Translations under genes and position numbers: made by a program
The notes under the pieces: generated by a model
Seen by the model: only the letters and a program-made list of their open reading frames with translations
Told to the model about the DNA's origin: nothing
The model's database searches: none
DNA from: an uncultured Desulfomonile sp.
Lineage (GTDB): Bacteria; Desulfobacterota; Desulfomonilia; Desulfomonilales; Desulfomonilaceae
Direction of reading: 5' to 3'
DNA: 8,190 nt
Assembly (NCBI GenBank): GCA_903920415.1
Contig: CAIXMD010000213.1
Location: forward strand, 1 to 8,190
Shown here: piece by piece, positions 1-6,560 of the stretch
How positions within the stretch are numbered: the first letter of the stretch is position 1
How the letters are laid out: every line of letters begins with the position of its first letter

Positions 1-1828
1 ATTCCTCTGGCTCCATCTTGGCCAAGGTTTTATCTCGCAAAATTCCGGCGTTATTTATCAGGATATCAACACGGCCAAAAGCTTCCACTGCACTATGTAT
101 TATCGCTTCCCCTCCTCGAGGCGTAGACACGGAATCGTAGTTTGCAACCGCCTCTCCCCCAAGTGCCTTTATCTCGTCTACCACGCGCTCTGCAGGAGTC
201 GAAGAAGCCTCGCCTGAACCGTCCCTGGCACCTCCGAGATCATTCACGACAATCTTTGCTCCACGCTTTGCAAGCTCGATCGCGTAAATTCGGCCCAAGC
301 CACCGCCTGCCCCGGTCACTACGGCCACCTGATCGCTGAAATCAATAGTCTGCTCCCTGATCTCCTCTGCGGACACGCTTCCAGTAACAGGGATTGCTTT
401 CCAGAAGTACCCCGTAAAGCCCCTGTCCTTGTCTGCATAGCGCTTCCGGAAAGCCAGGGCTACTTTCTGCCCCACCTTAATGTCCGAATGTTCGCAATCG
501 GTGAAGTCCGCCATAAACCGTCCGCCGCCTTCGAACTGCACCATTCCGTACACTGCCGGAGGATCAAGCGACACCGCAAGCAGATCCCCTGTGTAGCTCT
601 TGACGACAGCCGGTACATCTGCGAATTCGTAATCGTCCTGAGAATTGATTTTCAAACAGTCAGGATTTACACAAATGTCCATTTTAGGAAACTGAGGGGT
701 ACCGCATTTCGTACATTTTCCGCCTACCATCCCCATAAGCATCTTGCGCTTCCGCCAGAGAACCGTCATCGCGGTCTGAGAGGGAAATTCCGCACGGATG
801 CCCATTTCGGTCTGAATCAAGTCTCTGAATTTTAGAAATTTCGGATAATTATCTACAACTTTTTTATTTTCTAAGGAGCCGGCAACCCCTCGCCTCGTAG
901 GAAAGCTGCTCATATTGTCAGTCACCTCGAAGTAAAGGGCATCACAACCCTGACCAAACCCCGCCAATAGAATACGGTCGCCAGGCTTCGATTTCTCTAG
1001 AGTTTCCAAGAACATGACCAGAGGATGAGCTGCTCCTGTTTCACCGCACACCTCATGGAGATTGTCCGCCACCTTTTCTGATCCTGCTCCCAGTTTCCTT
1101 GCTATGTTCCTGTGTTCGGCCTTGAAAAAACATGGAAAGACAAATTTATCGACATCATCCATGGACAGGGAAAGCTTATTAAACAGTCCCTCAACTGCCT
1201 CCGGAATTATTTTTGAGTACCCCTCATCCCGTACCCACCTTTCTTCCCACATATAGTCATACTTGTTCAGGTTCCCACGATAGTGATCAATAAAGTCCTG
1301 GGAAACTGAATAAGAGCCCTTGAACTCAGCAATCAAGTCAGTCTTGCCTACAATGAGGCTCGCAGCGCCGTCTCCAAACCACATCTCATAAAAGTACCCG
1401 GCTTTGGCTTCTCGTTTGTCTGCTGCAACAATGAGGATTCGGCTCATGTCTTTTTGCTGAACAGCCGAAAGAGCTGTGATGAGGCCGGTAGTCCCCACCC
1501 TGAGTGAAGAAGTAATGTCTTGGGTGATAATATTGCTTTTAAGATTTAGCGCTGTTTTTACGATACCGGCGTTGGATCGATCGGAAAAGGGGAGGGTAGT
1601 CGAGCAGAGATACAGAGCATCCACGGCTTGTTTGTCCATACCCTTGAGACAATCTCGGGCCGCAGCCACCGCCATAGTCAAACTGTCCTCGTCCCAGTTA
1701 CAAAATGACCTTTCGCCTTGAGCCACCATTATTATGGCAGGAGCAAACCATCCCATATTCTGGAAAATGCTCATACGGTTCATCCTAAGTCTAGGTATAT
1801 AGCCGCCGAACGAAGTTATACCGATCAT
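1..1828 (-). CDS. HMG-CoA synthase/KAS III-like + DUF35 zinc-ribbon/OB + SDR fusion protein (3' end beyond window)
   Basis: The reading frame is open from an ATG at 1828 to the left edge, giving 609 residues with no stop. AGAGGAG (1837-1843) lies 8 nt before the ATG and decides the start. Domains seen: residues 1-~340 are a thiolase-fold HMG-CoA synthase/KAS III-like domain (opening MIGITSFGGYIPRLR, WFGDGAAS at 150-157, closing GFGQGCDAL at 290-298). Residues ~355-480 are a DUF35 domain with a Cys-X2-Cys-X10-Cys-X4-Cys zinc ribbon (C372, C375, C386, C391) followed by an OB-like part. Residues ~497-609 are the N-terminal part of an SDR with TGAGGGLG at 505-512 and NNAG at 592-595. The SDR Ser/Tyr/Lys site lies outside the window. 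The nucleophilic Cys position is Leu109. Family knowledge: DUF35 proteins bind acyl-CoA and partner thiolases or Ltp2-type aldolases. Inference: a fused carbon-carbon bond enzyme plus hydroxyacyl-CoA dehydrogenase, co-transcribed with the gene 21 bp upstream. The exact reaction is unknown. Confidence 0.88.
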   Translation of the reverse strand, partial: MIGITSFGGYIPRLRMNRMSIFQNMGWFAPAIIMVAQGERSFCNWDEDSLTMAVAAARDCLKGMDKQAVDALYLCSTTLPFSDRSNAGIVKTALNLKSNIITQDITSSLRVGTTGLITALSAVQQKDMSRILIVAADKREAKAGYFYEMWFGDGAASLIVGKTDLIAEFKGSYSVSQDFIDHYRGNLNKYDYMWEERWVRDEGYSKIIPEAVEGLFNKLSLSMDDVDKFVFPCFFKAEHRNIARKLGAGSEKVADNLHEVCGETGAAHPLVMFLETLEKSKPGDRILLAGFGQGCDALYFEVTDNMSSFPTRRGVAGSLENKKVVDNYPKFLKFRDLIQTEMGIRAEFPSQTAMTVLWRKRKMLMGMVGGKCTKCGTPQFPKMDICVNPDCLKINSQDDYEFADVPAVVKSYTGDLLAVSLDPPAVYGMVQFEGGGRFMADFTDCEHSDIKVGQKVALAFRKRYADKDRGFTGYFWKAIPVTGSVSAEEIREQTIDFSDQVAVVTGAGGGLGRIYAIELAKRGAKIVVNDLGGARDGSGEASSTPAERVVDEIKALGGEAVANYDSVSTPRGGEAIIHSAVEAFGRVDILINNAGILRDKTLAKMEPEE

Positions 1829-1849
1829 GCGTGGCTCTCCTCTGGTGGA

Positions 1850-3976
1850 TCAGAATTTAAACAGTTTCTCTATGAGCTGTGACTTCATAATATCGCCCTG
1901 AATCTTGAGTTTGCCGGAAGTATAAGCCTGCATGGCCTTGAGCTTGCCGTTTATAAGATTTAAAAAGTCTTCCTCCGACATCATGATGGTGGTTGTGGGT
2001 TGAGCGTGTTCACCGGTCTTCACTTCGCAGGTCCCACCTTTTATGGTCACGTACCATTCACCTCCTGCCGGCCCAACAATATGGTACTGAAACACAACAT
2101 CCACCCCGGACGCCCGATCTTTTTGAAAAGCGCCAGGCATGCGACCAAAAACCGCTTTGACCGTCAAGCTTTCTACTGGTTGAACTGCTTTCTCCGGCTT
2201 CGATGTCAACGCTTGTAGCATGGCTCCCAGAGCAGTTGTTGCATCGAAATGCTCCACAGCGCCAGCCAATGAGCAAATATCATTTATGTGCCGCTCGACG
2301 AGTTCAGGACTAGGGATTTGCTTTCCGTCGCCTATCACTGTTCCCGGCCCCGTGACTAAGCCTACCCTGCTATAATAGCCCATCCCTGCGCTGTACACTC
2401 TCCCGCTAACCCGGCACTCTTCGGAGCAGAGTAACAATACAAGGGGAGCCACGAAATCCGGTTTCATCTTCTCCGAGAGATCCGGAGGCAGCAATTCTTC
2501 AGTGAGTCTGGTTGCTGCAATCGGAGCCAGCGCATTCACCTTGATGCCGTGCTTTTCCCCCTCGAGCTTCAGAGTGTTCATAAAACCTATCAAAGCCATT
2601 TTCGCGGCAGAATAGTTGGTCTGGCCAAAATTGCCATTCAGCCCTGAAGCCGAAGTGATAACTACAATCCGTCCGTATCTGTTTTCCCGCATTGTTGAGA
2701 AGGCGGGACGAGAAACATTGTATGCCCCATCAAGATGAACGGACATAACTGCGTCCCAATCCTCGGGTTCCATCTTGGCAAGGGATCTATCTCTGAGTAT
2801 TCCCGCATTGTTGATAAGAATATCCAAGCGACCGAAGGCTTCCAGAGCTGTATTCACTATCCCTCGGCCACCTTCGGATGTGGCCACCGAGTCATAGTTT
2901 GCCACTGCCTCACCGCCCATAGCCCGGATTTCTTCAACTACTTTGTCGGCTGGACCGAATGAACCTTCGCCGGCACCGTCTCTGTTACCGCCAAAATCAT
3001 TCACCACCACCCGAGCGCCTCGTCTGGCAAGCTCTATAGAGTAAATACGCCCCAGGCCGGCACCGGCACCAGTTACTATGGCTACACGATCATCAAAACG
3101 TATCTTTTCCTTCCGTGATTGTTGTTCCATTTCTGCTGCTGTAAGCCACTCTACAATACCCCGATCGATGACAACATCTCCGGTTTGTGCGTTGATAGTT
3201 CGGAAAAGGGCGTAACCTTCATCGACTTTCCAGATCTGTGTTTTGATCGGGGTTCCGGGATACAGGGAGCGAGAGAACCGATTCCGAAAACGCTTCATCC
3301 GCTCAGGCTGCCCTGGAAAGAGATGCTTTATTACTGCTCGACACGCGTAGCCGTGAGTACATAGCCCGTGCATAATGGGTTTTTCAAATCCACTTGCCTT
3401 AGCGAATTCCGGATCAACGTGAAGCGCAAAGATATCGCCTGTGAGCCGATAGATCAGAGGCTGGTCGGGCAGTGGGACACATTCCTCTTCAAAGTCCGGG
3501 AGCCGGCCTGGAAATTCTACGGGCTCTTTCGGAGCGTCTGGACCTCCGAATCCCCCATCCCTCCTGCAAAAAAGGGTGAAAATATTGGTAAAAAGTTTTT
3601 GTCCATTGGAATGATTTGTATCCGCCTCAGCCACTACCAGGGCACCTGTTTCCTTGCCTTTGTCATATATGTGAGTAATTGTCCCCTCAGTGGAAAGCGT
3701 CCCTTCAGTGGGTATAGGATTGTGAAAGATAATATCCTGCTCTCCGTGCAGTATCCCGGACAAGTCGACCTCGGAATTCAGAGCAGCCTCAGCAAGAAAC
3801 TCGAAGACGGCGCCTATTGAGAAGCTGGGTATAACCTTCAGTCTGTTTTCATAGCAGTAATCTAAGTCATCGAATCCGGCGCCCACTCCCAGAGCATAGA
3901 GGACTACGTCTTTCCAGTCGTACTTTTTGGTAACAGGGCCAATTTTTTTCCCAATGCTGTCAAGGTTCAGGGCCAT
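1850..3976 (-). CDS. MFE-2-like multifunctional beta-oxidation protein: hydratase-2 (MaoC) + SDR dehydrogenase + SCP-2
   Basis: This 708-residue cytosolic protein has three domains. Residues ~1-285 are a double-hotdog enoyl-CoA hydratase 2 with a signature segment around 180-204 (Asp181, His186, then the HGLC-type loop). Residues ~295-535 are an SDR 3-hydroxyacyl-CoA dehydrogenase with TGAGAGLG at 302-309, NNAG at 389-392 and catalytic Ser442, Tyr455 and Lys459. Residues ~600-708 are an SCP-2 sterol-carrier domain ending at the stop. Animal MFE-2 has the same parts in the order SDR-hydratase-SCP2, so the first two are swapped here. Expected reaction: trans-2-enoyl-CoA to 3-hydroxyacyl-CoA to 3-oxoacyl-CoA, with SCP-2 presenting a bulky acyl-CoA. 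Oddity: the Asn of the hydratase Asp/Asn/His set is Phe183. Start: GGGAGGAG (3982-3989) sits 5 nt before the ATG at 3976. An in-frame TTG at 3991 would translate the ribosome binding site itself. Domain calls are firm; the substrate is unknown. Confidence 0.92.
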   Translation of the reverse strand: MALNLDSIGKKIGPVTKKYDWKDVVLYALGVGAGFDDLDYCYENRLKVIPSFSIGAVFEFLAEAALNSEVDLSGILHGEQDIIFHNPIPTEGTLSTEGTITHIYDKGKETGALVVAEADTNHSNGQKLFTNIFTLFCRRDGGFGGPDAPKEPVEFPGRLPDFEEECVPLPDQPLIYRLTGDIFALHVDPEFAKASGFEKPIMHGLCTHGYACRAVIKHLFPGQPERMKRFRNRFSRSLYPGTPIKTQIWKVDEGYALFRTINAQTGDVVIDRGIVEWLTAAEMEQQSRKEKIRFDDRVAIVTGAGAGLGRIYSIELARRGARVVVNDFGGNRDGAGEGSFGPADKVVEEIRAMGGEAVANYDSVATSEGGRGIVNTALEAFGRLDILINNAGILRDRSLAKMEPEDWDAVMSVHLDGAYNVSRPAFSTMRENRYGRIVVITSASGLNGNFGQTNYSAAKMALIGFMNTLKLEGEKHGIKVNALAPIAATRLTEELLPPDLSEKMKPDFVAPLVLLLCSEECRVSGRVYSAGMGYYSRVGLVTGPGTVIGDGKQIPSPELVERHINDICSLAGAVEHFDATTALGAMLQALTSKPEKAVQPVESLTVKAVFGRMPGAFQKDRASGVDVVFQYHIVGPAGGEWYVTIKGGTCEVKTGEHAQPTTTIMMSEEDFLNLINGKLKAMQAYTSGKLKIQGDIMKSQLIEKLFKF

Positions 3977-4162
3977 AGAGTCTCCTCCCAAATGTGATAG
4001 TTCAACTGGTCCCTCTGTTTACAGAAGTCTTGTTAGGAGCATAATCTTATTATGAATAGGTATCATAGGATGAATGGCACAAAGAATATCCCTTAACCAG
4101 GGAAAGAAAACTCATGACATCCGTGTAAAGATTTGACACTTGGGATTTTTCCGGAAAATCTT
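3977..4162 (-). other. Intergenic region between glgA and the MFE-2-like gene
   Basis: These 186 bp hold no gene. Just past the glgA stop is a perfect 12-bp palindrome, TTTTCCGGAAAA (4147-4158). Further on is a small hairpin with 5-bp arms TCCCT/AGGGA and a 5-nt loop (4089-4103). Neither is followed by a convincing T-run on the minus strand, so I do not call an intrinsic terminator. The stretch 4030-4080 is AT-rich on the minus strand (TATGAT, TAATAA-like hexamers) and could carry a promoter for the acyl-CoA gene pair, but no -35/-10 pair stands out. Confidence 0.4.
3982..3989 (-). promoter_or_regulatory. Ribosome binding site deciding the start of the MFE-2-like gene
   Basis: On the minus strand this reads GGGAGGAG, 5 nt before the ATG at 3976. 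It overlaps the codons just after an alternative in-frame TTG at 3991, so translation from the TTG would leave no ribosome binding site in this position. The ATG is therefore preferred. Confidence 0.8.
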
Positions 4163-5653
4163 TTATACAAGTTCACCTGGCCCGCCGGACAAAGCTCCCA
4201 GTCGTTGCTGAACCGCTCTCCGGTAAAGCTGCAAGTATTCTTGAGCAGAGCGCTTCCATGAAAAATCCTTTTTCATGCCTCTCATCATCAAGCGTTTCCA
4301 AGTGGGTGGTTCATTCAGAAACAGGTCAACCGCCTTAAGCACAGTGGCTTCGAGTGCAGCCGGGTCTTGTTCGGCAAATTGGAAGCCAGTACCAGAGTCC
4401 AGTTCGCTCGAGAATTCTTCCACCGTATCGGTAAGGCCGCCTGTAGATCTCACAATGGGCACCGTGCCGTACTTGAGTGCGTAAAGCTGATTGAGGCCGC
4501 ACGGCTCGTACCTGGAAGGGACCAGAATTATGTCTGAACCGGCGAATATCTTGTGTGCAAGTTCGTAGTCATAGCTGAGAAATATACCTGTTTTACCGGG
4601 ATAGGTTTCTGCAAGCTCACTAAATATTGTCTTGTAGCGAGCCTCTCCTGTGCCTAGTACTACCACTTGTAAATCTAGCTCCATGAGCGATGGTAAGGCC
4701 CCTGCAAGTATGTCGATTCCTTTCTGACTTGAAAGTCGGCTCACCATCCCTATCAGGGGAACATGAGGCAGTTCAGGCACTTTAGCTATCTTCTGAAGGT
4801 CTGCCTTACAGCGCGCCTTTCCCGATAGATTCTCCGACGAATAGTTCGCAGCAATATGAGTATCGTATTCCGGATTCCAAACCGTGTAATCAACCCCATT
4901 CAAAATCCCCGAAAGGGATGACCCTTTTTCCTGAAGTATTCCCTCAAGACCGAATCCGAATTCAGGTGTGAGTATTTCATTTCGATAACCTTGAGATACG
5001 GTATTCACCTGGTCAGAAAATACTATTCCGCTCTTCAAGAAGTTCAACTTGCCATGAAATTCCATATGCTTTGGAGTGAAAAATTCCCAGCCCACCCCAA
5101 CAAGCGGCATGTCCAGGTGCCAGAAAATACCCTGATACCCAAGGTTGTGTATTGTCATTACAGTGGAACTCTCTTGAAGTAGCGGCTCGCCGGCATAGAG
5201 TGTTCGCAGGTAAACCGGGGTCAGCGCAGCCTGCCAATCATGGGAATGAAATACATCGTAATGGGTATTAGTTAATAGGGCCAACTCAATGGCTGCCCTC
5301 GTAAGGAAAACGAACCTTTCCGCATTGTCTTCGTAATCTGCATCCGCTGTTCCGTAAAGATTTTCCCGGTCATAATACTCCTCGCAATCGAGGAATAAAT
5401 AGCGGACTCCCCTCTTGTCCCCATACGTCCACAGTCCCGAGGATACTTTTTTTGCGTTAAGGGTAACGTTGATAGTTAGATCCATTTTCTGAATATCGTA
5501 ATTGTCGGAACTTATTCCCCGATACTTGGGCATCACAACATCCACCTCCACCCCGAGACCTGCCAACTCTGCAGGAAGAGCTGAAATAACCTCTCCCAAT
5601 CCACCAGTCTGTGCAAAAGGTGTGGCCTCAGGGGTGATCATAAGTACACGCAT
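4163..5653 (-). CDS. glgA: Glycogen (starch) synthase, GT5 family
   Basis: The 496-residue product has the usual bacterial GlgA length. It transfers glucose from ADP-glucose to the non-reducing end of an alpha-1,4-glucan in the cytosol. Visible hallmarks: N-terminal TGGLGEV loop (16-22), HSHDWQ (136-141), TIHNLGYQG (167-175), the RLSSQKG phosphate-binding segment (R306, K311), EPCGLNQLYA with Glu383, and the STGGLTDTV loop (403-411). These two Rossmann-like halves identify a GT-B retaining enzyme. Oddity: position 15, Lys in E. coli GlgA and implicated in ADP-glucose binding, is Gln (CAG codon, 5609-5611). UDP-glucose use or another donor is therefore possible. GGAGG (5663-5667) lies 9 nt before the ATG. 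No other glycogen gene is in the window. A TATAAT-like element and a perfect inverted repeat upstream suggest its own regulated transcription. Confidence 0.95.
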   Translation of the reverse strand: MRVLMITPEATPFAQTGGLGEVISALPAELAGLGVEVDVVMPKYRGISSDNYDIQKMDLTINVTLNAKKVSSGLWTYGDKRGVRYLFLDCEEYYDRENLYGTADADYEDNAERFVFLTRAAIELALLTNTHYDVFHSHDWQAALTPVYLRTLYAGEPLLQESSTVMTIHNLGYQGIFWHLDMPLVGVGWEFFTPKHMEFHGKLNFLKSGIVFSDQVNTVSQGYRNEILTPEFGFGLEGILQEKGSSLSGILNGVDYTVWNPEYDTHIAANYSSENLSGKARCKADLQKIAKVPELPHVPLIGMVSRLSSQKGIDILAGALPSLMELDLQVVVLGTGEARYKTIFSELAETYPGKTGIFLSYDYELAHKIFAGSDIILVPSRYEPCGLNQLYALKYGTVPIVRSTGGLTDTVEEFSSELDSGTGFQFAEQDPAALEATVLKAVDLFLNEPPTWKRLMMRGMKKDFSWKRSAQEYLQLYRRAVQQRLGALSGGPGELV

Positions 5654-5676
5654 TTCTTGGAACCTCCGTAACGTAT

Positions 5677-5691
5677 TCTATCGTCGATAGA
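5677..5691. promoter_or_regulatory. Perfect inverted repeat upstream of glgA (possible operator)
   Basis: TCTATCG-T-CGATAGA is a 15-bp inverted repeat with two perfect 7-bp arms around one central base. It ends 24 nt before the glgA ATG, just upstream of the ribosome binding site and downstream of the TATAAT-like element. That position would suit a repressor site or a small 5'-leader hairpin. No regulator is identified. Confidence 0.45.
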
Positions 5692-5746
5692 TCAAATATC
5701 TGAAGATTTAAACTCCCAGGTTGCCCTCGCAATTGAGTGTCTCTTG

Positions 5747-5752
5747 ATTATA
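5747..5752 (-). promoter_or_regulatory. Putative -10 element for glgA
   Basis: On the minus strand this is a perfect TATAAT about 94 nt before the glgA ATG, inside the leuD-glgA gap. The hexamers 16-18 nt upstream match TTGACA poorly, so only the -10 is supported. It would let glgA be transcribed independently of leuD. Confidence 0.35.
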
Positions 5753-5785
5753 AAGTGCCCACCGGATTTATCGAAGCATTTCTGA

Positions 5786-6298
5786 CTATTGCGGAGATTC
5801 CTCGTTGAGTTCTCTCCTTTTTTTTATATGGGCTATGAGACCACCATTCTGTAAAAGTTCCTTCATAAAAGGCGGAAGCGGGGCAACTTTGAAAATTTGG
5901 TTGCTCGTTCTGTTAAGAATTATTCCCTGATCCGGATTGACTTCAACTATGTCTCCTTCGTTGATACCTTCCCAGGCAGGAGGAGACTCAAATATCAGCA
6001 GACCTGTATTAAAAGAATTGCGAAAGAAAATCCGGGCAAAACTTTTGGCTATTACGCAGGATACCCCTGATGCCTTGATTGCAACAGGAGCATGCTCCCT
6101 TGACGACCCACAACCAAAATTTTTTCCGGCTACGAGTATGTCGCCTTTCCGGACCTTGGCAGGAAAATCCGGATCAGCGTCCTCCATCACATGTTCCGCG
6201 AGTTTCAGAGGGTCAGTAAGGCTGAGATAACGAGCAGGGATGATCTCATCGGTATTCACATCATCCCCGAATTTCCATGCCTTCCCCTTTATGGTCAT
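5786..6298 (-). CDS. leuD: 3-isopropylmalate dehydratase small subunit (aconitase swivel domain, LeuD2/HacB type)
   Basis: The 170-residue protein has the length of the short archaeal/deltaproteobacterial type of small subunit. It supplies the swivel domain that pairs with the iron-sulfur LeuC subunit to isomerise 2-isopropylmalate to 3-isopropylmalate in leucine synthesis. Seen: an N-terminal DDVNTDEIIPARYL segment (12-25), the GKNFGCGSSREHAP loop (58-71) and a C-terminal GGL segment (152-154). The substrate loop reads RYLSLTD, so a homoaconitase or related dehydratase small subunit cannot be excluded. The ATG at 6298 has AAGGAG (6305-6310) 6 nt upstream. In-frame starts further up would add about 21 residues that do not resemble the family. 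No leuC, leuB or leuA is adjacent; the partner subunit must be encoded elsewhere. glgA follows after 132 bp. Confidence 0.9.
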   Translation of the reverse strand: MTIKGKAWKFGDDVNTDEIIPARYLSLTDPLKLAEHVMEDADPDFPAKVRKGDILVAGKNFGCGSSREHAPVAIKASGVSCVIAKSFARIFFRNSFNTGLLIFESPPAWEGINEGDIVEVNPDQGIILNRTSNQIFKVAPLPPFMKELLQNGGLIAHIKKRRELNEESPQ

Positions 6299-6379
6299 GC
6301 TTTTCTCCTTGCGCTGGATGGTCGCTTCAGCACAATATGGTTCGTCCATGTTATCACTCACGAGATTGACTTAGAAAGC

Positions 6380-6385
6380 ATTATA
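6380..6385 (-). promoter_or_regulatory. Putative -10 element for leuD
   Basis: The minus strand reads TATAAT, about 82 nt before the leuD ATG. No good -35 is found 16-18 nt upstream. The surrounding ATTATAAT is itself palindromic, so the element also reads TATAAT on the plus strand; direction is assigned from gene position. Confidence 0.35.
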
Positions 6386-6445
6386 ATCAGACTTTTTTAC
6401 ATTATCCGTGTACGATTGCAAGCGGCTTTTCCTTCAGCCCCAAAC

Positions 6446-6464
6446 TGTAGCGTTAACTGCTACA
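6446..6464. promoter_or_regulatory. Inverted repeat in the leuD / radical SAM divergent region
   Basis: TGTAGC and GCTACA form perfect 6-bp arms around the 7-nt spacer GTTAACT. It lies about 28 bp upstream of the -35 of the radical SAM promoter. The core CGTTAACTG (6451-6459) recurs in inverted orientation as CAGTTAACG at 6517-6525, which overlaps the -10 of that promoter. The arrangement resembles a pair of regulator sites, but no regulator is known. Confidence 0.4.
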
Positions 6465-6491
6465 AGACGATGGCTATGCTTGTGTCCCTCA

Positions 6492-6520
6492 TTGACAAAA
6501 AAGCGTGCGTTCAATACAGT
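6492..6520 (+). promoter_or_regulatory. Sigma-70-type promoter of the radical SAM gene
   Basis: A perfect TTGACA -35 (6492-6497) is followed by a 17-nt spacer and TACAGT (6515-6520; four of six matches to TATAAT). Transcription would start near 6527, leaving a leader of roughly 35 nt before the GTG at 6561. Confidence 0.6.
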
Positions 6521-6544
6521 TAACGGACTTAATTAGCTACACCT

Positions 6545-6552
6545 AAAGGAGG
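6545..6552 (+). promoter_or_regulatory. Ribosome binding site supporting a GTG start
   Basis: AAAGGAGG lies 8 nt before the GTG at 6561. This strong site justifies the non-ATG start of the radical SAM gene. The next in-frame ATG (codon 11, 6591) has no comparable site. Confidence 0.8.
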
Positions 6553-6560
6553 CGACTACG

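Noticed and set aside
488..835. Plus-strand 115-codon frame
   Set aside because: Antisense to the DUF35 domain of the left fusion, whose zinc ribbon and OB-like sequence are clearly the real coding strand.
3368..3820. Plus-strand 150-codon frame
   Set aside because: It lies entirely antisense to the hydratase domain of the MFE-2-like gene, has no recognisable domain and no ribosome binding site.
3977..3991. TTG start at 3991 for the MFE-2-like gene
   Set aside because: The five extra codons would be the ribosome binding site of the downstream ATG (3976).
4089..4158. Intrinsic terminator after glgA
   Set aside because: The hairpin (4089-4103) and palindrome (4147-4158) are short and not followed by a T-run on the minus strand.
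6299..6361. Upstream GTG/ATG starts for leuD
   Set aside because: The added residues do not resemble the family and contain the AAGGAG site that serves the ATG at 6298.
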